The translations under genes and the position numbers were made by a program. Positions 1-8,382 of a stretch of DNA of 61,253 bases are shown here, piece after piece. The stretch covers positions 1 to 61,253 of the forward strand of contig JAIPHJ010000010.1 of assembly GCA_021735245.1 (NCBI GenBank), given 5' to 3'. Position 1 is the first letter of the stretch, and each line of letters starts with the position of its first letter. Below the pieces are notes generated by a model. It saw only the letters and a list, made by a program, of their open reading frames with translations. It was not told the DNA's origin and did not search any database. Source of the DNA: Candidatus Bipolaricaulota bacterium. GTDB lineage: Bacteria > Bipolaricaulota > Bipolaricaulia > M55B111.

Positions 1-183
1 TTCAACCAGCACCCAGTTTGATATCGATTACCGGACGGTGAAAGATACTTTCACCAAAAAACCTCTTCTGTAAACTGGTTTCATTTTTGAAGTCCATATT
101 AAACTGGGTGCTGGACCAACTCTTGGTTATCAAATAAGTCCTTCGGTTAACTCTTCCCTGTTAATTTAACAAATCAAAACCGC
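1..183. repeat. Terminal direct repeat, copy A (183 bp)
   Basis: The first 183 bases recur in the same orientation as the last 183 bases of the window, with about 6 mismatches by eye. Inside the unit is a perfect 14-bp inverted repeat, CCAGCACCCAGTTT at 6-19 and its complement at 101-114. A small GGTGAAA/TTTCACC hairpin lies between the arms. There is no convincing gene. The true outer border of this copy is off the window. It could be a small non-autonomous mobile element or a dispersed intergenic repeat. Bases 184-272, up to the end of pfkA, show nothing further. Confidence 0.85.
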
Positions 184-272
184 ACAATTTTGGTTCATAT
201 TAATTGTTTTGAGAGACTAAATGTAAATTTAGAGGGAATAATTGGCCCGGCTACCTATTGAAAATGTGGATG

Positions 273-1244
273 CTATTGAGAGAGGGTCTGAGCCAGCTCG
301 TACAGCCCCATGTCTAATTCCTTATTATTGGAGAGAACTTCTGAATAGTCGATGGTTTCGATGTTGTGCCCGTTAAGACCAAGCATTACGCCACTTTTCG
401 CCTCCGACAGACACGTTACGGCTTCAGCTCCCAGACGGGAGGCGATCCCCCTGTCGTAAGCTGATGGGTTTCCGCCTCGTTGCATGTGACCGAGAACCGT
501 AACCCGAACCTCAAACCCTATCTGTTCCTTGAGATGCTTGCCGACGTGGTGGGCGGCCGAACCTTCTTTGTAGATACCCTCCGCAACGACGACGATCATG
601 TGTTGTTTTCCCCGTTTGTAACCGTTGTATATATCGCTCGCTACTTCTTCCAGGTCGTACTCCACTTCCGGGATAAGAATTTCTTCAGCTCCACCGCTTA
701 GTCCCCCCATCAGGGCGATGTAACCAGAATCCCTCCCCATGACTTCTACGATAAAAGTTCGTTCGAGGGCGGAGGCCGTGGTCCTTATTCTGTCTATCGA
801 TTCTACTACGGTGTTGAGACAGGTATCCACGCCGATTGTCATGTCGGTACCGTAGATATCGTTGTCTATCGTCGCGGGAATACAGACGGTTGGTACGCCT
901 TCCTGGTTAAGAGCTTTAGCCCCGCGAAGTGTTCCATCGCCACCTATGGCGATGATTCCCTCTATTCCTTCCCGGTGTAGGTTTCTTATCGCCTTGGTTC
1001 GTTCTTCCTTCTTTTTGAATTCAGGGGCTCGCTTGCTTCTAAGTATTGTCCCCCCCTCCTCTATTATCCCGCTGACGTCTTTGAGGTCAAAGTTCCGGAA
1101 GTCGCCAACGAGACAACCCTTGTAGCCACTATTTATACCCACTATATTCAGACCGAGCGCCTTCCCCTTTCGAACGGTTGCCCGGATGGCGGCGTTCATC
1201 CCGGGAGAGTCGCCGCCGCTGGTCAATACGCCGATTTTTTTCAT
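273..1244 (-). CDS. pfkA: ATP-dependent 6-phosphofructokinase
   Basis: Phosphorylates fructose 6-phosphate to fructose 1,6-bisphosphate in glycolysis. The 323-residue length is normal for bacterial PFK. The nucleotide loop GGDSPGMN lies at residues 10-17, GGDGT at 101-105 and the catalytic TIDND at 125-129. Gly in GGDGT, and Ala instead of Lys before TIDND, point to the ATP-type rather than the pyrophosphate-type enzyme. An upstream in-frame start would add 17 residues. The ATG at 1244 is preferred because it overlaps the stop of the upstream treT gene as ATGA (1241-1244), which suggests translational coupling. Pairing PFK with a trehalose synthase in one operon links glycolytic flux to disaccharide synthesis; that link is inference. 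Confidence 0.95.
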   Translation of the reverse strand: MKKIGVLTSGGDSPGMNAAIRATVRKGKALGLNIVGINSGYKGCLVGDFRNFDLKDVSGIIEEGGTILRSKRAPEFKKKEERTKAIRNLHREGIEGIIAIGGDGTLRGAKALNQEGVPTVCIPATIDNDIYGTDMTIGVDTCLNTVVESIDRIRTTASALERTFIVEVMGRDSGYIALMGGLSGGAEEILIPEVEYDLEEVASDIYNGYKRGKQHMIVVVAEGIYKEGSAAHHVGKHLKEQIGFEVRVTVLGHMQRGGNPSAYDRGIASRLGAEAVTCLSEAKSGVMLGLNGHNIETIDYSEVLSNNKELDMGLYELAQTLSQ

Positions 1245-2467
1245 ATAGTCCCTACCTTTGTCGACCGAAGTGTCGCCTTGATTTGCTGTATCCATTCCAG
1301 CATGAGTCGTGTAATCAGAAAGTTATTACGTACGTGATCTTTTCCGTTTTGGCCTAGCTTCTTACCGAGGCTCTGATCCTCGACAATTTTCACGATCCTC
1401 TCGGCAAATTCGTCGTAGTTTGTGGGCTGGCAGAGGTAACCGGTTTCTCCGTCGATTACCTGCAGGGGGATTCCCCCCACGTCGGATGCGACTACGGGAG
1501 TACCTTTCCAGAGAGCTTCGGTTACAGTCAACCCAAAGCCTTCCCTTAGAGATTTTTGTATTATCACGTTTGATTGACTCTGGACGGCGTTGACGAGCAA
1601 TTCGCTCTGTTTGTTAATGATATGAACGTCCTCCACGCCCTGGATTTCTTTTTGAAGATCTTGAAAAATTTCCTGACCTTCGGGATCGTCGGTGGCCGGT
1701 GCACCGAGAAGAACGAGTTGGGCGTCTATGGACTTCTTTACTTTCTTGAATACTTCGAGTACACCTTTAGGATCCTTCCATTTATCAAAACGGGACACCT
1801 GGCTTAATAGGCATCTATCCGTATCTATTCCGTTTTCCTTCAGGATTTCTTCCTGTCGGGAGCGATCCATCTCCATGTTTTTTATTGACATCGGATCTAT
1901 AGCGGGAGCGATCAGGGCCTTGTCGTTTGGTAGATCGCTCTGGGCGAACTTGTCAACCGAAAATACCGTATTGTCGTATCGAAGGATAAATTTTTTGATG
2001 TAATCCCAGGCTTCTTTGTTAGGTTCTGAAAGGTCTATATGACACCGCCAGATCCACGGTTGACGTTTTGGGTAAAAGCTTATCAGGGGTAAAGGCTGTG
2101 GGTCGTGAACTATCATAACGTCGTGTTTTATGTGGGTAAACCGGGAGAATAGTTCGTTTATCCCCGTATATATCTCCTTTTCGTGGTCATCAATTATTAC
2201 GTTTTCTCCCTGAAGAGCATTGTGCCACTTCTTCGTAATCGGAAAGAATTCCGGAGTTCCGTGAATGACCCGCCAGCCGTATTCTAGCCCCAGGTCGTTC
2301 ATTAGCGGAACAGTGGTCCAGAGCATTTCGGCTACTCCCCCTCCTGTAAAGGTGGAGTTTACGTTAAGAATCCTCTTTCCCCGTAAAGGAGTACTTTCCT
2401 TGAACAGCGTGGCGATTACCTTGTCTCCTACTATATCTCGGTAGTCCTCAAGCTTTCTTCCGTCCAT
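1241..2467 (-). CDS. treT: Trehalose synthase, TreT-type GT4 glycosyltransferase
   Basis: Predicted retaining GT-B glycosyltransferase of the TreT family, which makes trehalose directly from a nucleotide-glucose and free glucose. The 408 residues match the roughly 410 of characterised TreT proteins. Visible features are the N-terminal glycine-rich donor loop TGGGVAEML (41-49), the basic VSRFDKWKDP segment (224-233) and the GT4 EX7E motif with E309 and E317 in EGFGLTVTEAL. It shares an operon with pfkA, and its TGA stop overlaps the pfkA ATG. The 225 bases upstream separate it from otsB. With otsA/otsB next door the cell would have two trehalose routes. A trehalose phosphorylase-like activity is the main alternative; TreT fits best by length and motifs. 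Confidence 0.82.
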   Translation of the reverse strand: MDGRKLEDYRDIVGDKVIATLFKESTPLRGKRILNVNSTFTGGGVAEMLWTTVPLMNDLGLEYGWRVIHGTPEFFPITKKWHNALQGENVIIDDHEKEIYTGINELFSRFTHIKHDVMIVHDPQPLPLISFYPKRQPWIWRCHIDLSEPNKEAWDYIKKFILRYDNTVFSVDKFAQSDLPNDKALIAPAIDPMSIKNMEMDRSRQEEILKENGIDTDRCLLSQVSRFDKWKDPKGVLEVFKKVKKSIDAQLVLLGAPATDDPEGQEIFQDLQKEIQGVEDVHIINKQSELLVNAVQSQSNVIIQKSLREGFGLTVTEALWKGTPVVASDVGGIPLQVIDGETGYLCQPTNYDEFAERIVKIVEDQSLGKKLGQNGKDHVRNNFLITRLMLEWIQQIKATLRSTKVGTI

Positions 2468-2692
2468 AAGTTAGTTTTTTCCTCCATTTTGTTAGTTGGT
2501 CCCGGGGTCAGTTTACAGTCACCAGGTTTCACTGACGAGGTTATACTTCTTTTATCAATGAGAACCTAATTACCCCCGCGGTCGACAGCTGAAATCCTAC
2601 GTGACAGGTAAACAATTTTCTATAGAAGGTTACGAAATTATTCTTTTCGGTGCAAAATTTACCGCTGAAGGGAGCATGAACCCTTATTCGGT

Positions 2693-3502
2693 TTACTGAT
2701 TGGCACAAAATATTTCACTAATTAGTTCGAGGAACTTCGTAACCTCTTTCGGGCTCTTCAACCTGTACTGAGCTTCCGTCTCGGTATCTTCTCGGTTATC
2801 TACCAGTACCGGGATGCCATAATTCTGGCCCCGAAGGACGCGAAAAGCGTCTTCGTCGGTCGTATCGTCCCCGATATAAATTGTGGGTATCTCTTTGCCC
2901 CACCTGTCCTGGAGCAATTGTACGGCGTCACCCTTGTTCCAGTTACCGGGTCTAACTTCGAGCAATTCCGCTCCCTTTATGACCTCCAGGTCGGGTATCG
3001 AGTGCTCATTCCATATCCTGTAGAACCTCTCCTTTATTTTTTCTTTATTACCTTTGTATTGTCTGTAGTGAAGTACTAACCCGAATGATTTATCCTCGAT
3101 GATTATCCCCTCTTCTTTCCCTATGCTTTCCTGGAGGACGCTTTTCATGGCCGATATTGCTCTATGAGTTTCCTCGCTTGTATCAAGTTCGTGGTTTGTT
3201 CCATCTTCGAACCTTATTCTTAAGCCGTGGTTGCCCGCCAGGGTAACGTTTTCCAGTGGAACCAGTTCGGCCAACTCCTGGAACTTCCTCCCGCTTATAA
3301 TTGCGAGGTACAATCTATCAAGGTTAGCAAGTTTGGTAAGAAGTTTCTCCCTTTCGGGCGGTAAGCTTGTTTCGCTCGGGGTCCCGTTAAAGGTGACCAG
3401 GGTTCCGTCGAAGTCAGTACAGAGCAACAGACCACCCCTTCTGGCTACAATCCGGACTAATCTATTCTTAAATTCCCTGGTCAGGGGGCTGGGAAGACTC
3501 AT
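2693..3502 (-). CDS. otsB: Trehalose-6-phosphate phosphatase
   Basis: HAD-superfamily phosphatase that removes phosphate from trehalose 6-phosphate, the second step of the OtsAB pathway. Motif I DFDGTL is at residues 30-35 and gives the nucleophile and acid/base aspartates. Motif III GDDTTDEDA lies near residue 223. The 269-residue length is typical of OtsB. The start at 3502 is chosen over one 18 codons upstream because its ATG overlaps the otsA TGA as ATGA (3499-3502), the standard arrangement in an otsAB operon. If the upstream synthase uses another acceptor (see the otsA entry), this phosphatase might act on a different glucosyl phosphate. The sequence alone does not decide that. Confidence 0.9.
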   Translation of the reverse strand: MSLPSPLTREFKNRLVRIVARRGGLLLCTDFDGTLVTFNGTPSETSLPPEREKLLTKLANLDRLYLAIISGRKFQELAELVPLENVTLAGNHGLRIRFEDGTNHELDTSEETHRAISAMKSVLQESIGKEEGIIIEDKSFGLVLHYRQYKGNKEKIKERFYRIWNEHSIPDLEVIKGAELLEVRPGNWNKGDAVQLLQDRWGKEIPTIYIGDDTTDEDAFRVLRGQNYGIPVLVDNREDTETEAQYRLKSPKEVTKFLELISEIFCANQ

Positions 3503-4932
3503 CGGTTTCTGTCGTGGGTACTCAGTTCCCACTCTTCCAGGAACCTGTCCCGCCACCAGTGAATGTCCATCTGGTTAAGTTTAACTCTCATCCTGGAGAA
3601 CTTCTCTTTCTGGACCTCTTCCGGGGTATTGATTGCCTGATGGAGGGCGTCGGCAACTGCTTCCGGGTTGTAAGGATTAACCTTTATTGCCTCCGTGAGG
3701 GTTTCCGCCGCGCCGGCAAATTCTGAAAGTATGAGCATTCCTCTATCCCGGGTGGCTACGTACTCCTTGGCAACCAAATTCATTCCGTCGATTAATGGCG
3801 TTAGCAGACCGATGTCGGCCGCCATGTAGTAGGGAATCAGTTCTTTTTGAGGTAAGTGCTGGTAGAAATACCTTATTGGTACCCACGTTTCGCCTCTTAA
3901 CTCACCGTTGATTTGACTTATTAGCTGTTCTATTTTTTCCCTCATATCCTTGTATTCCTGGACCTTGGAACGGCTGGGGGAGATTCTTTCGATGAAACTT
4001 ACCTCGCCCCTGTGCTGGGGATATTCGTCGAAGAAGGTCCTGATAGCTTCCAGTCTTCTGTCTATACCTTTGGTATAATCCAGCCGGTCCACGCTTAATA
4101 CCAGCGTAGAACAGCAAAAGTCCTCCTTTAATTGTTCTGCCTTTTTCTCCTGTTCCTTCTTTCTTGAAAAGAAATCGGTATCTATTCCAAGTGGTATTGC
4201 TTTCACCACTGCTGTTTTGGAACCAATTCTCGCTATGTTTTCGCCTCGGTTGGCGGATCCTCCCAGCTTAAAAGCAGTGTCAAGGAAGTTGTGGACGAGC
4301 CAGGCGGTATGGAAACCGATAAAATCGGAATCAAGCATTCCTTCGACGATTTCCCGTTTCCAGGGAATTATTCCGAACGTCTCCCATGGGGGCCAGGGTA
4401 TGTGCCAGAAAAGGGCAATCTCCGCATCGGGTTCTTCTTCCCTGATCATCCCGGGTAATAGGGCGAGCTGGTAATCCTGGACCCAGATCTTGTCTCCGGG
4501 TTCGTATTCGGCGAGGACGCTGGTTGCGAAGCGCCTGTTTACTTTCCTGTATATCTTCCAGTAGTCTTTATCGAAATTTGCCTTGTGGGGGAAGGAATGA
4601 CAGATGGGCCAGAGGGTAGAATTGGAAAAACCATAGTAGAAACCGTTTATTTCTTTCCTGGAAAGCTCAAGTCTTTTCAGGGTATAGCCGATTTCATCAT
4701 TTGGCACCGTGACCTTATTTTCATCGTTCGTTACCTCGAAATCGGCGCTGCCCCTACCCCAGGCAACCCAGAGGTTGTTAGAGTCTTTCATCAGCGGATC
4801 GAGGCCTGTCGTTAAACCGCCGGCACGTTTTTTCTGGTTTATTTCTCCGTCATTCCGGACGTGTTGATATGGTTCCCCGTTTGAAACCACAATAAGCCGC
4901 CCGGTCTTATCCGGTTCTATCAAGATTACCAC
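3499..4932 (-). CDS. otsA: Trehalose-6-phosphate synthase (GT20), altered acceptor motif
   Basis: GT20 family enzyme, expected to transfer glucose from UDP- or ADP-glucose to glucose 6-phosphate. Conserved landmarks include GGLTTG, FSNSTLWP, FWHIP, the donor-phosphate motif DRLDYTKG, SPSRSKVQEY and DGMNLVAKEYVA, spread as in E. coli OtsA (about 474 residues). The usual VSNR near the N-terminus reads VSNG here (Gly codon GGG). This replaces the arginine equivalent to E. coli Arg9, a glucose-6-phosphate contact. The codon at 4930-4932 is GTG. A TTG at 4921-4923, preceded by GGGGTGG, is an equally good start. It overlaps otsB by 4 bases. Family assignment is firm; the exact acceptor is less so. 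Confidence 0.88.
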   Translation of the reverse strand: MVILIEPDKTGRLIVVSNGEPYQHVRNDGEINQKKRAGGLTTGLDPLMKDSNNLWVAWGRGSADFEVTNDENKVTVPNDEIGYTLKRLELSRKEINGFYYGFSNSTLWPICHSFPHKANFDKDYWKIYRKVNRRFATSVLAEYEPGDKIWVQDYQLALLPGMIREEEPDAEIALFWHIPWPPWETFGIIPWKREIVEGMLDSDFIGFHTAWLVHNFLDTAFKLGGSANRGENIARIGSKTAVVKAIPLGIDTDFFSRKKEQEKKAEQLKEDFCCSTLVLSVDRLDYTKGIDRRLEAIRTFFDEYPQHRGEVSFIERISPSRSKVQEYKDMREKIEQLISQINGELRGETWVPIRYFYQHLPQKELIPYYMAADIGLLTPLIDGMNLVAKEYVATRDRGMLILSEFAGAAETLTEAIKVNPYNPEAVADALHQAINTPEEVQKEKFSRMRVKLNQMDIHWWRDRFLEEWELSTHDRNR

Positions 4933-5102
4933 CCCGGAAGTTATCTTATCCCGTCCTTCAAATCAGGATAGCGCAACCTTTACGGTTTTGCAAAAGTTCC
5001 AATGCGCTTCGGGTTCGGTTTTTAATCGGTAATCGCCTTATCTTTCTCTGCAATGAGTTCCAGCAGAGTTACATTCGGAAAACGGTCAGGAAAAGCCTTT
5101 AA

Positions 5103-6131
5103 TCAGTTTAGAGCGTTTCGAAGCTTCCGTGCAGCCCTTTCCGGACTGACTATATTTATGTAATTCCCGGTCCCTCGTTCGAACCCGGCTGGCGTAGTTA
5201 GTCTTGGAATTATTTCGAGGTGCCAGTGATAGCTTTTCTTTAAATCTAAATCTTTTCGATTTCTCAGATAAACCGGCGCGGCCGTGTGAATCGAGTAATT
5301 GTAGGGAAAGAAATCGGTAAAGTGGTTGCTCATAGCCCTCAAGGTTAATTTCAGTGCTTCCGCCATCTGGCCGATTTCACCAGCCCCGATTTCCGGGAAA
5401 CTGCTTCGGTGTGTCTTGGGGTATAAATGCGTTTCGTAGGGAAATCTTGCACCGAACGGGACAAATACGAAGAATCCGTCGTTTTCCAGTACGGTTCTTT
5501 GTCCATCAGCTCTTTCCGCTTCCATAAGTCGGCAGTAGAGGCACTCCCTTTTTTGGTCGTGAAAGGCCCCTGCCTCCCGATATTCCGTCCGGGACATGTT
5601 CGGGACGAATGGTGTGGCAATGATCTGGCTGTGAGGATGGCTCAAAGAAGCTCCCGCCTCTTTACCCTGATTCCTAAATATACTAACGTAATCTATTTCC
5701 GGGTCGTTGGCCAGCTCCGTTGATCTTTCGATGTACGTTCGGATTACTAATTCTATCTTGTCAATTTCCAGTTCCGCCAAGCTCCCGTTATGTTTTGGAG
5801 TTTCGGCCACTACTTCGTGATAGCCAAACCCTCCCATGGACTCGAATAAATCGCTTTCTATTACCGAGGCGGTACCGTACCGGTCCAGAGCCGGATATTT
5901 ATTTGGAAAAACCCGAACTTTCCAGTCCGACTCTTTTGACTCTTCTCCCTCTCTTATAGCATAAATCTCGGGAGGAGTTTTCGATTCGTTACCCGGACAA
6001 AACGGGCAGTCCTGAACGTTTTCTTTGTTTGCTTTTCTTAATTCCGTTGAGAAATCGAACGGTCTGTCGCTCCTGGTTGGAGCTATAATCGACCACTCAT
6101 TCTTTGTAACCTCTTTTCTGATTTCTACCAT
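5103..6131 (-). CDS. galT: Galactose-1-phosphate uridylyltransferase
   Basis: HIT-superfamily nucleotidyltransferase of the Leloir pathway that exchanges UMP between UDP-glucose and galactose 1-phosphate. The active-site motif SHPHSQIIATP supplies the nucleophilic histidine. CPFC near residue 42 and CLYC near residue 200 are the usual zinc-binding or degenerate zinc sites. The 342-residue length is normal. ATG at 6131 follows a good GGAGGG site. Related proteins in thermophiles can act as UDP- or ADP-sugar pyrophosphorylases. Next to otsA and treT, the protein might supply nucleotide-glucose for trehalose synthesis; this is inference. The gene is divergent from livK across 97 bases. Confidence 0.9.
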   Translation of the reverse strand: MVEIRKEVTKNEWSIIAPTRSDRPFDFSTELRKANKENVQDCPFCPGNESKTPPEIYAIREGEESKESDWKVRVFPNKYPALDRYGTASVIESDLFESMGGFGYHEVVAETPKHNGSLAELEIDKIELVIRTYIERSTELANDPEIDYVSIFRNQGKEAGASLSHPHSQIIATPFVPNMSRTEYREAGAFHDQKRECLYCRLMEAERADGQRTVLENDGFFVFVPFGARFPYETHLYPKTHRSSFPEIGAGEIGQMAEALKLTLRAMSNHFTDFFPYNYSIHTAAPVYLRNRKDLDLKKSYHWHLEIIPRLTTPAGFERGTGNYINIVSPERAARKLRNALN

Positions 6132-6173
6132 TTTCCCTCCAGCCGCTATGGCCCGGGTATTGATAAAAAATTG

Positions 6174-6203
6174 TTGCCACGTTAGCTTTATTAAAAGTAT
6201 ACC
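6174..6203 (+). promoter_or_regulatory. Putative sigma-70-type promoter for livKHMGF
   Basis: TTGCCA (6174-6179) and TATACC (6198-6203) are separated by 18 bases and lie 25 bases before the livK start. Just before the ATG, a GGAGTT-C-AACTCC inverted repeat overlaps the Shine-Dalgarno GGAGG and could fold it into a small hairpin. Confidence 0.4.
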
Positions 6204-6228
6204 TTGTTCGGGAGGAGTTCAACTCCAT

Positions 6229-7485
6229 ATGAAAAATACCGGGAGAAGGCTGACAAGGCGATCGTTTTTGAAGGGAGTAATTGCCGGCGGTCTGAGTCTA
6301 ATGGCTGGAGGATTAAAATTTCATCGGAGCTATTCCAGCTCTCCAATAACTATCGGATTGCAGGTGGAGTTGACTGGAGGGCTAGCAACTTACGGCTACT
6401 GGCACCTTAAATCCGCCAGAGCCGCTGTAGACAGGATAAACGCCGAAGGGGGAATTGGCGGTAGAAAAGTTAAGCTGGTCCACGAGGATACCGAAACCGA
6501 CCCGACTACCGGAAGTAGAAAGATGAGGCGGCTTATTCTGAAAAGGGGAGCTGATTTTGTAATTGGCTCCCAGCACTCGGGTGTCTGTCTTGCCAGTCTA
6601 CCAGCTTCCCGGCGGTTTTCGGTTCCCTACTTCCCAATTGGCGAAGCCACCGAAATTACCGGCTCGGACGGGCACGAGTACGTATTCAGGTTGAATTGTA
6701 GCGTCGAAGCTCACGCGGAGGCCGGCTATCGATGGGTTATGAAAAACCTCGGCCCCAATTGGACGGTCCTCTATGCGGACTACGCTATGGGCCAATCCGC
6801 CGTGGAGGATTGGGGTTCAAGGCTCGAGGCTTCGGGAGGGAGAATTGTCGATAATATAGCGGTACCCCAGGGCACCGACGATTTTGGACCTTATCTCCAG
6901 AAGGTTGATCCAGAGAAATCCGACGTTCTGGTGATAATTCTTTACGGTCCCGACGCTCTGGCCTGCCTGAGAAGATCAGAGGAAATGGGGTTGAATAACG
7001 AACTGGCGTTGTTTGGAAATACGGGGAGCGTCGAAGCTCTGGATATAGATTTTTCCGGGGCCGAAGGTCTCTGGTCTATAACAAATTACCCCCGGTGTCT
7101 GGAAGGAAGTCCGGTGGAACTGAAAGACGCAAACCGTGCATTCAGGGAGATGGTTGGGGTAAGCTCCGACGGGCGAGGCTCTAAGGGAAGGATAGTAGAT
7201 GCTTCCCACTTCTGGGTTCCCTGGGAAGGAGTAAATCTCTTGAAAGAAGCTATGGAGTCCGCTGGCTGGGAGGGAAATGGAGATAATTCGAGGTTGATTG
7301 AAAAGCTGGAAGGAATAAATATCCACGGTTCAGTGGACTATCCTCAGGGGAGTAAGTATATAAGAGCCGCGGACCACCAGGGATTTCACTCTCAGTACAT
7401 TCAGCGGGTGGAGGACGGAGAACTGGAAATCAAAACCGAACTTTCACCCGAAGACAGTGAATACGAGCCGAACGCCGAACTATAA
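6229..7485 (+). CDS. livK: ABC transporter substrate-binding protein, LivK/BraC type, with Tat-like signal
   Basis: Periplasmic or extracellular solute-binding protein (type 1 fold, Peripla_BP_6) feeding the adjacent LivHMGF permease. The N-terminus contains RRLTRRSFLKG followed by a hydrophobic run, which matches the twin-arginine signal pattern; most LivK proteins use a Sec signal. The mature part begins near ITIGLQVELTGGLATYG, a classic start for this family, and the 418-residue length fits. ATG at 6229 follows GGAGGAG at a suitable distance; the open frame extends upstream into galT but has no better start. Branched-chain amino acids, other amino acids, amides and urea are all possible ligands. 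The specific ligand cannot be read from the sequence. Confidence 0.85.
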   Translation: MKNTGRRLTRRSFLKGVIAGGLSLMAGGLKFHRSYSSSPITIGLQVELTGGLATYGYWHLKSARAAVDRINAEGGIGGRKVKLVHEDTETDPTTGSRKMRRLILKRGADFVIGSQHSGVCLASLPASRRFSVPYFPIGEATEITGSDGHEYVFRLNCSVEAHAEAGYRWVMKNLGPNWTVLYADYAMGQSAVEDWGSRLEASGGRIVDNIAVPQGTDDFGPYLQKVDPEKSDVLVIILYGPDALACLRRSEEMGLNNELALFGNTGSVEALDIDFSGAEGLWSITNYPRCLEGSPVELKDANRAFREMVGVSSDGRGSKGRIVDASHFWVPWEGVNLLKEAMESAGWEGNGDNSRLIEKLEGINIHGSVDYPQGSKYIRAADHQGFHSQYIQRVEDGELEIKTELSPEDSEYEPNAEL

Positions 7486-7506
7486 TCTTTTACTCCGGAA
7501 GCCGAA

Positions 7507-8382
7507 ATGGGTCAAATATCTAAGTTAGCTTTCGGGTTGTTGAATGGAGCAACCTGGGGTACTGTTCTTGCCCTGCTGAGCTCTGGGCTGAACGTAGTGT
7601 TTGGCCTGATGGGTACGGTAAACGTCGCCCACGGGTCGCTCTATATGGTAGGAGCTTATCTGGCCTGGATCTGTTTCGCGTCCCTGGGGTCTTTTTGGCT
7701 TTCCTTAATTGTTTCTCCCCTGGCCGTTGGGCTATTGGGTGTATTGATCGGATTACTTCTTAAACCCATCCGCAAAAACCCCATTTTATCGGTCCTGGGG
7801 ACCTTTGGGGTGACCCTCGTACTCCAGGGTTCCGCCCTCGTACTCTGGGGAGGCACGCCTCGCCGGGTTCCGCTTCCCCTCGATTCGTCTTTTTCTCTTT
7901 TTGGTACGGGATACTCCTTTTACAGGATCTTCGTGGCGATTGTATCCGGTCTGGTTTTATTCTGCCTCTGGTTCCTTGTGGAAAGAACGAAGTTTGGATT
8001 GAGTCTCAGGGCCGCCAGGGAAGATTCTGAATTGAGCAGTGCGATCGGGATACCGGTTTTTACCCTTTTCCTTCTTGGATTCGGCCTGGGTGGTGCGCTT
8101 GCCGGCGTTAGCGGTGCTCTGATTGCACCTCTGGTTTCGCTGACTCCGGGGATGGGCCTGAGGGTTTTTGCTATCGTTTTTCTTATAGTGATAGTTGGAG
8201 GTCTGGGTAAAGTTTGGCGTTCGGTGATTGTTGCAATTTCTTTTGCGGTATTCCGCGGCCTGGCCTCCGTTTTTCTGGACTCTACGAAGGGGTTGATTTT
8301 GACTTTTTTCTTCGCACTTCTGGTAATCCTGGTCAATCCGAACGTCTTAGGGCGGAGACCCGCCAATGAAAACAAAAACTAG
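7507..8382 (+). CDS. livH: Branched-chain amino acid-type ABC permease LivH
   Basis: Integral membrane subunit of the transporter, 291 residues with about eight hydrophobic segments. The N-terminal part NVVFGLMGTVNVAHGSLYMVGAYLA is written here only in outline: the segment ending in AHGSLYMVGAYLA is diagnostic of LivH. A cytoplasmic coupling loop around RAAREDSELSSAIGIP contacts the ATPases. It pairs with LivM to form the membrane channel. The gene starts 21 bases after livK and overlaps livM by 17 bases, consistent with one operon livKHMGF. Confidence 0.9.
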   Translation: MGQISKLAFGLLNGATWGTVLALLSSGLNVVFGLMGTVNVAHGSLYMVGAYLAWICFASLGSFWLSLIVSPLAVGLLGVLIGLLLKPIRKNPILSVLGTFGVTLVLQGSALVLWGGTPRRVPLPLDSSFSLFGTGYSFYRIFVAIVSGLVLFCLWFLVERTKFGLSLRAAREDSELSSAIGIPVFTLFLLGFGLGGALAGVSGALIAPLVSLTPGMGLRVFAIVFLIVIVGGLGKVWRSVIVAISFAVFRGLASVFLDSTKGLILTFFFALLVILVNPNVLGRRPANENKN

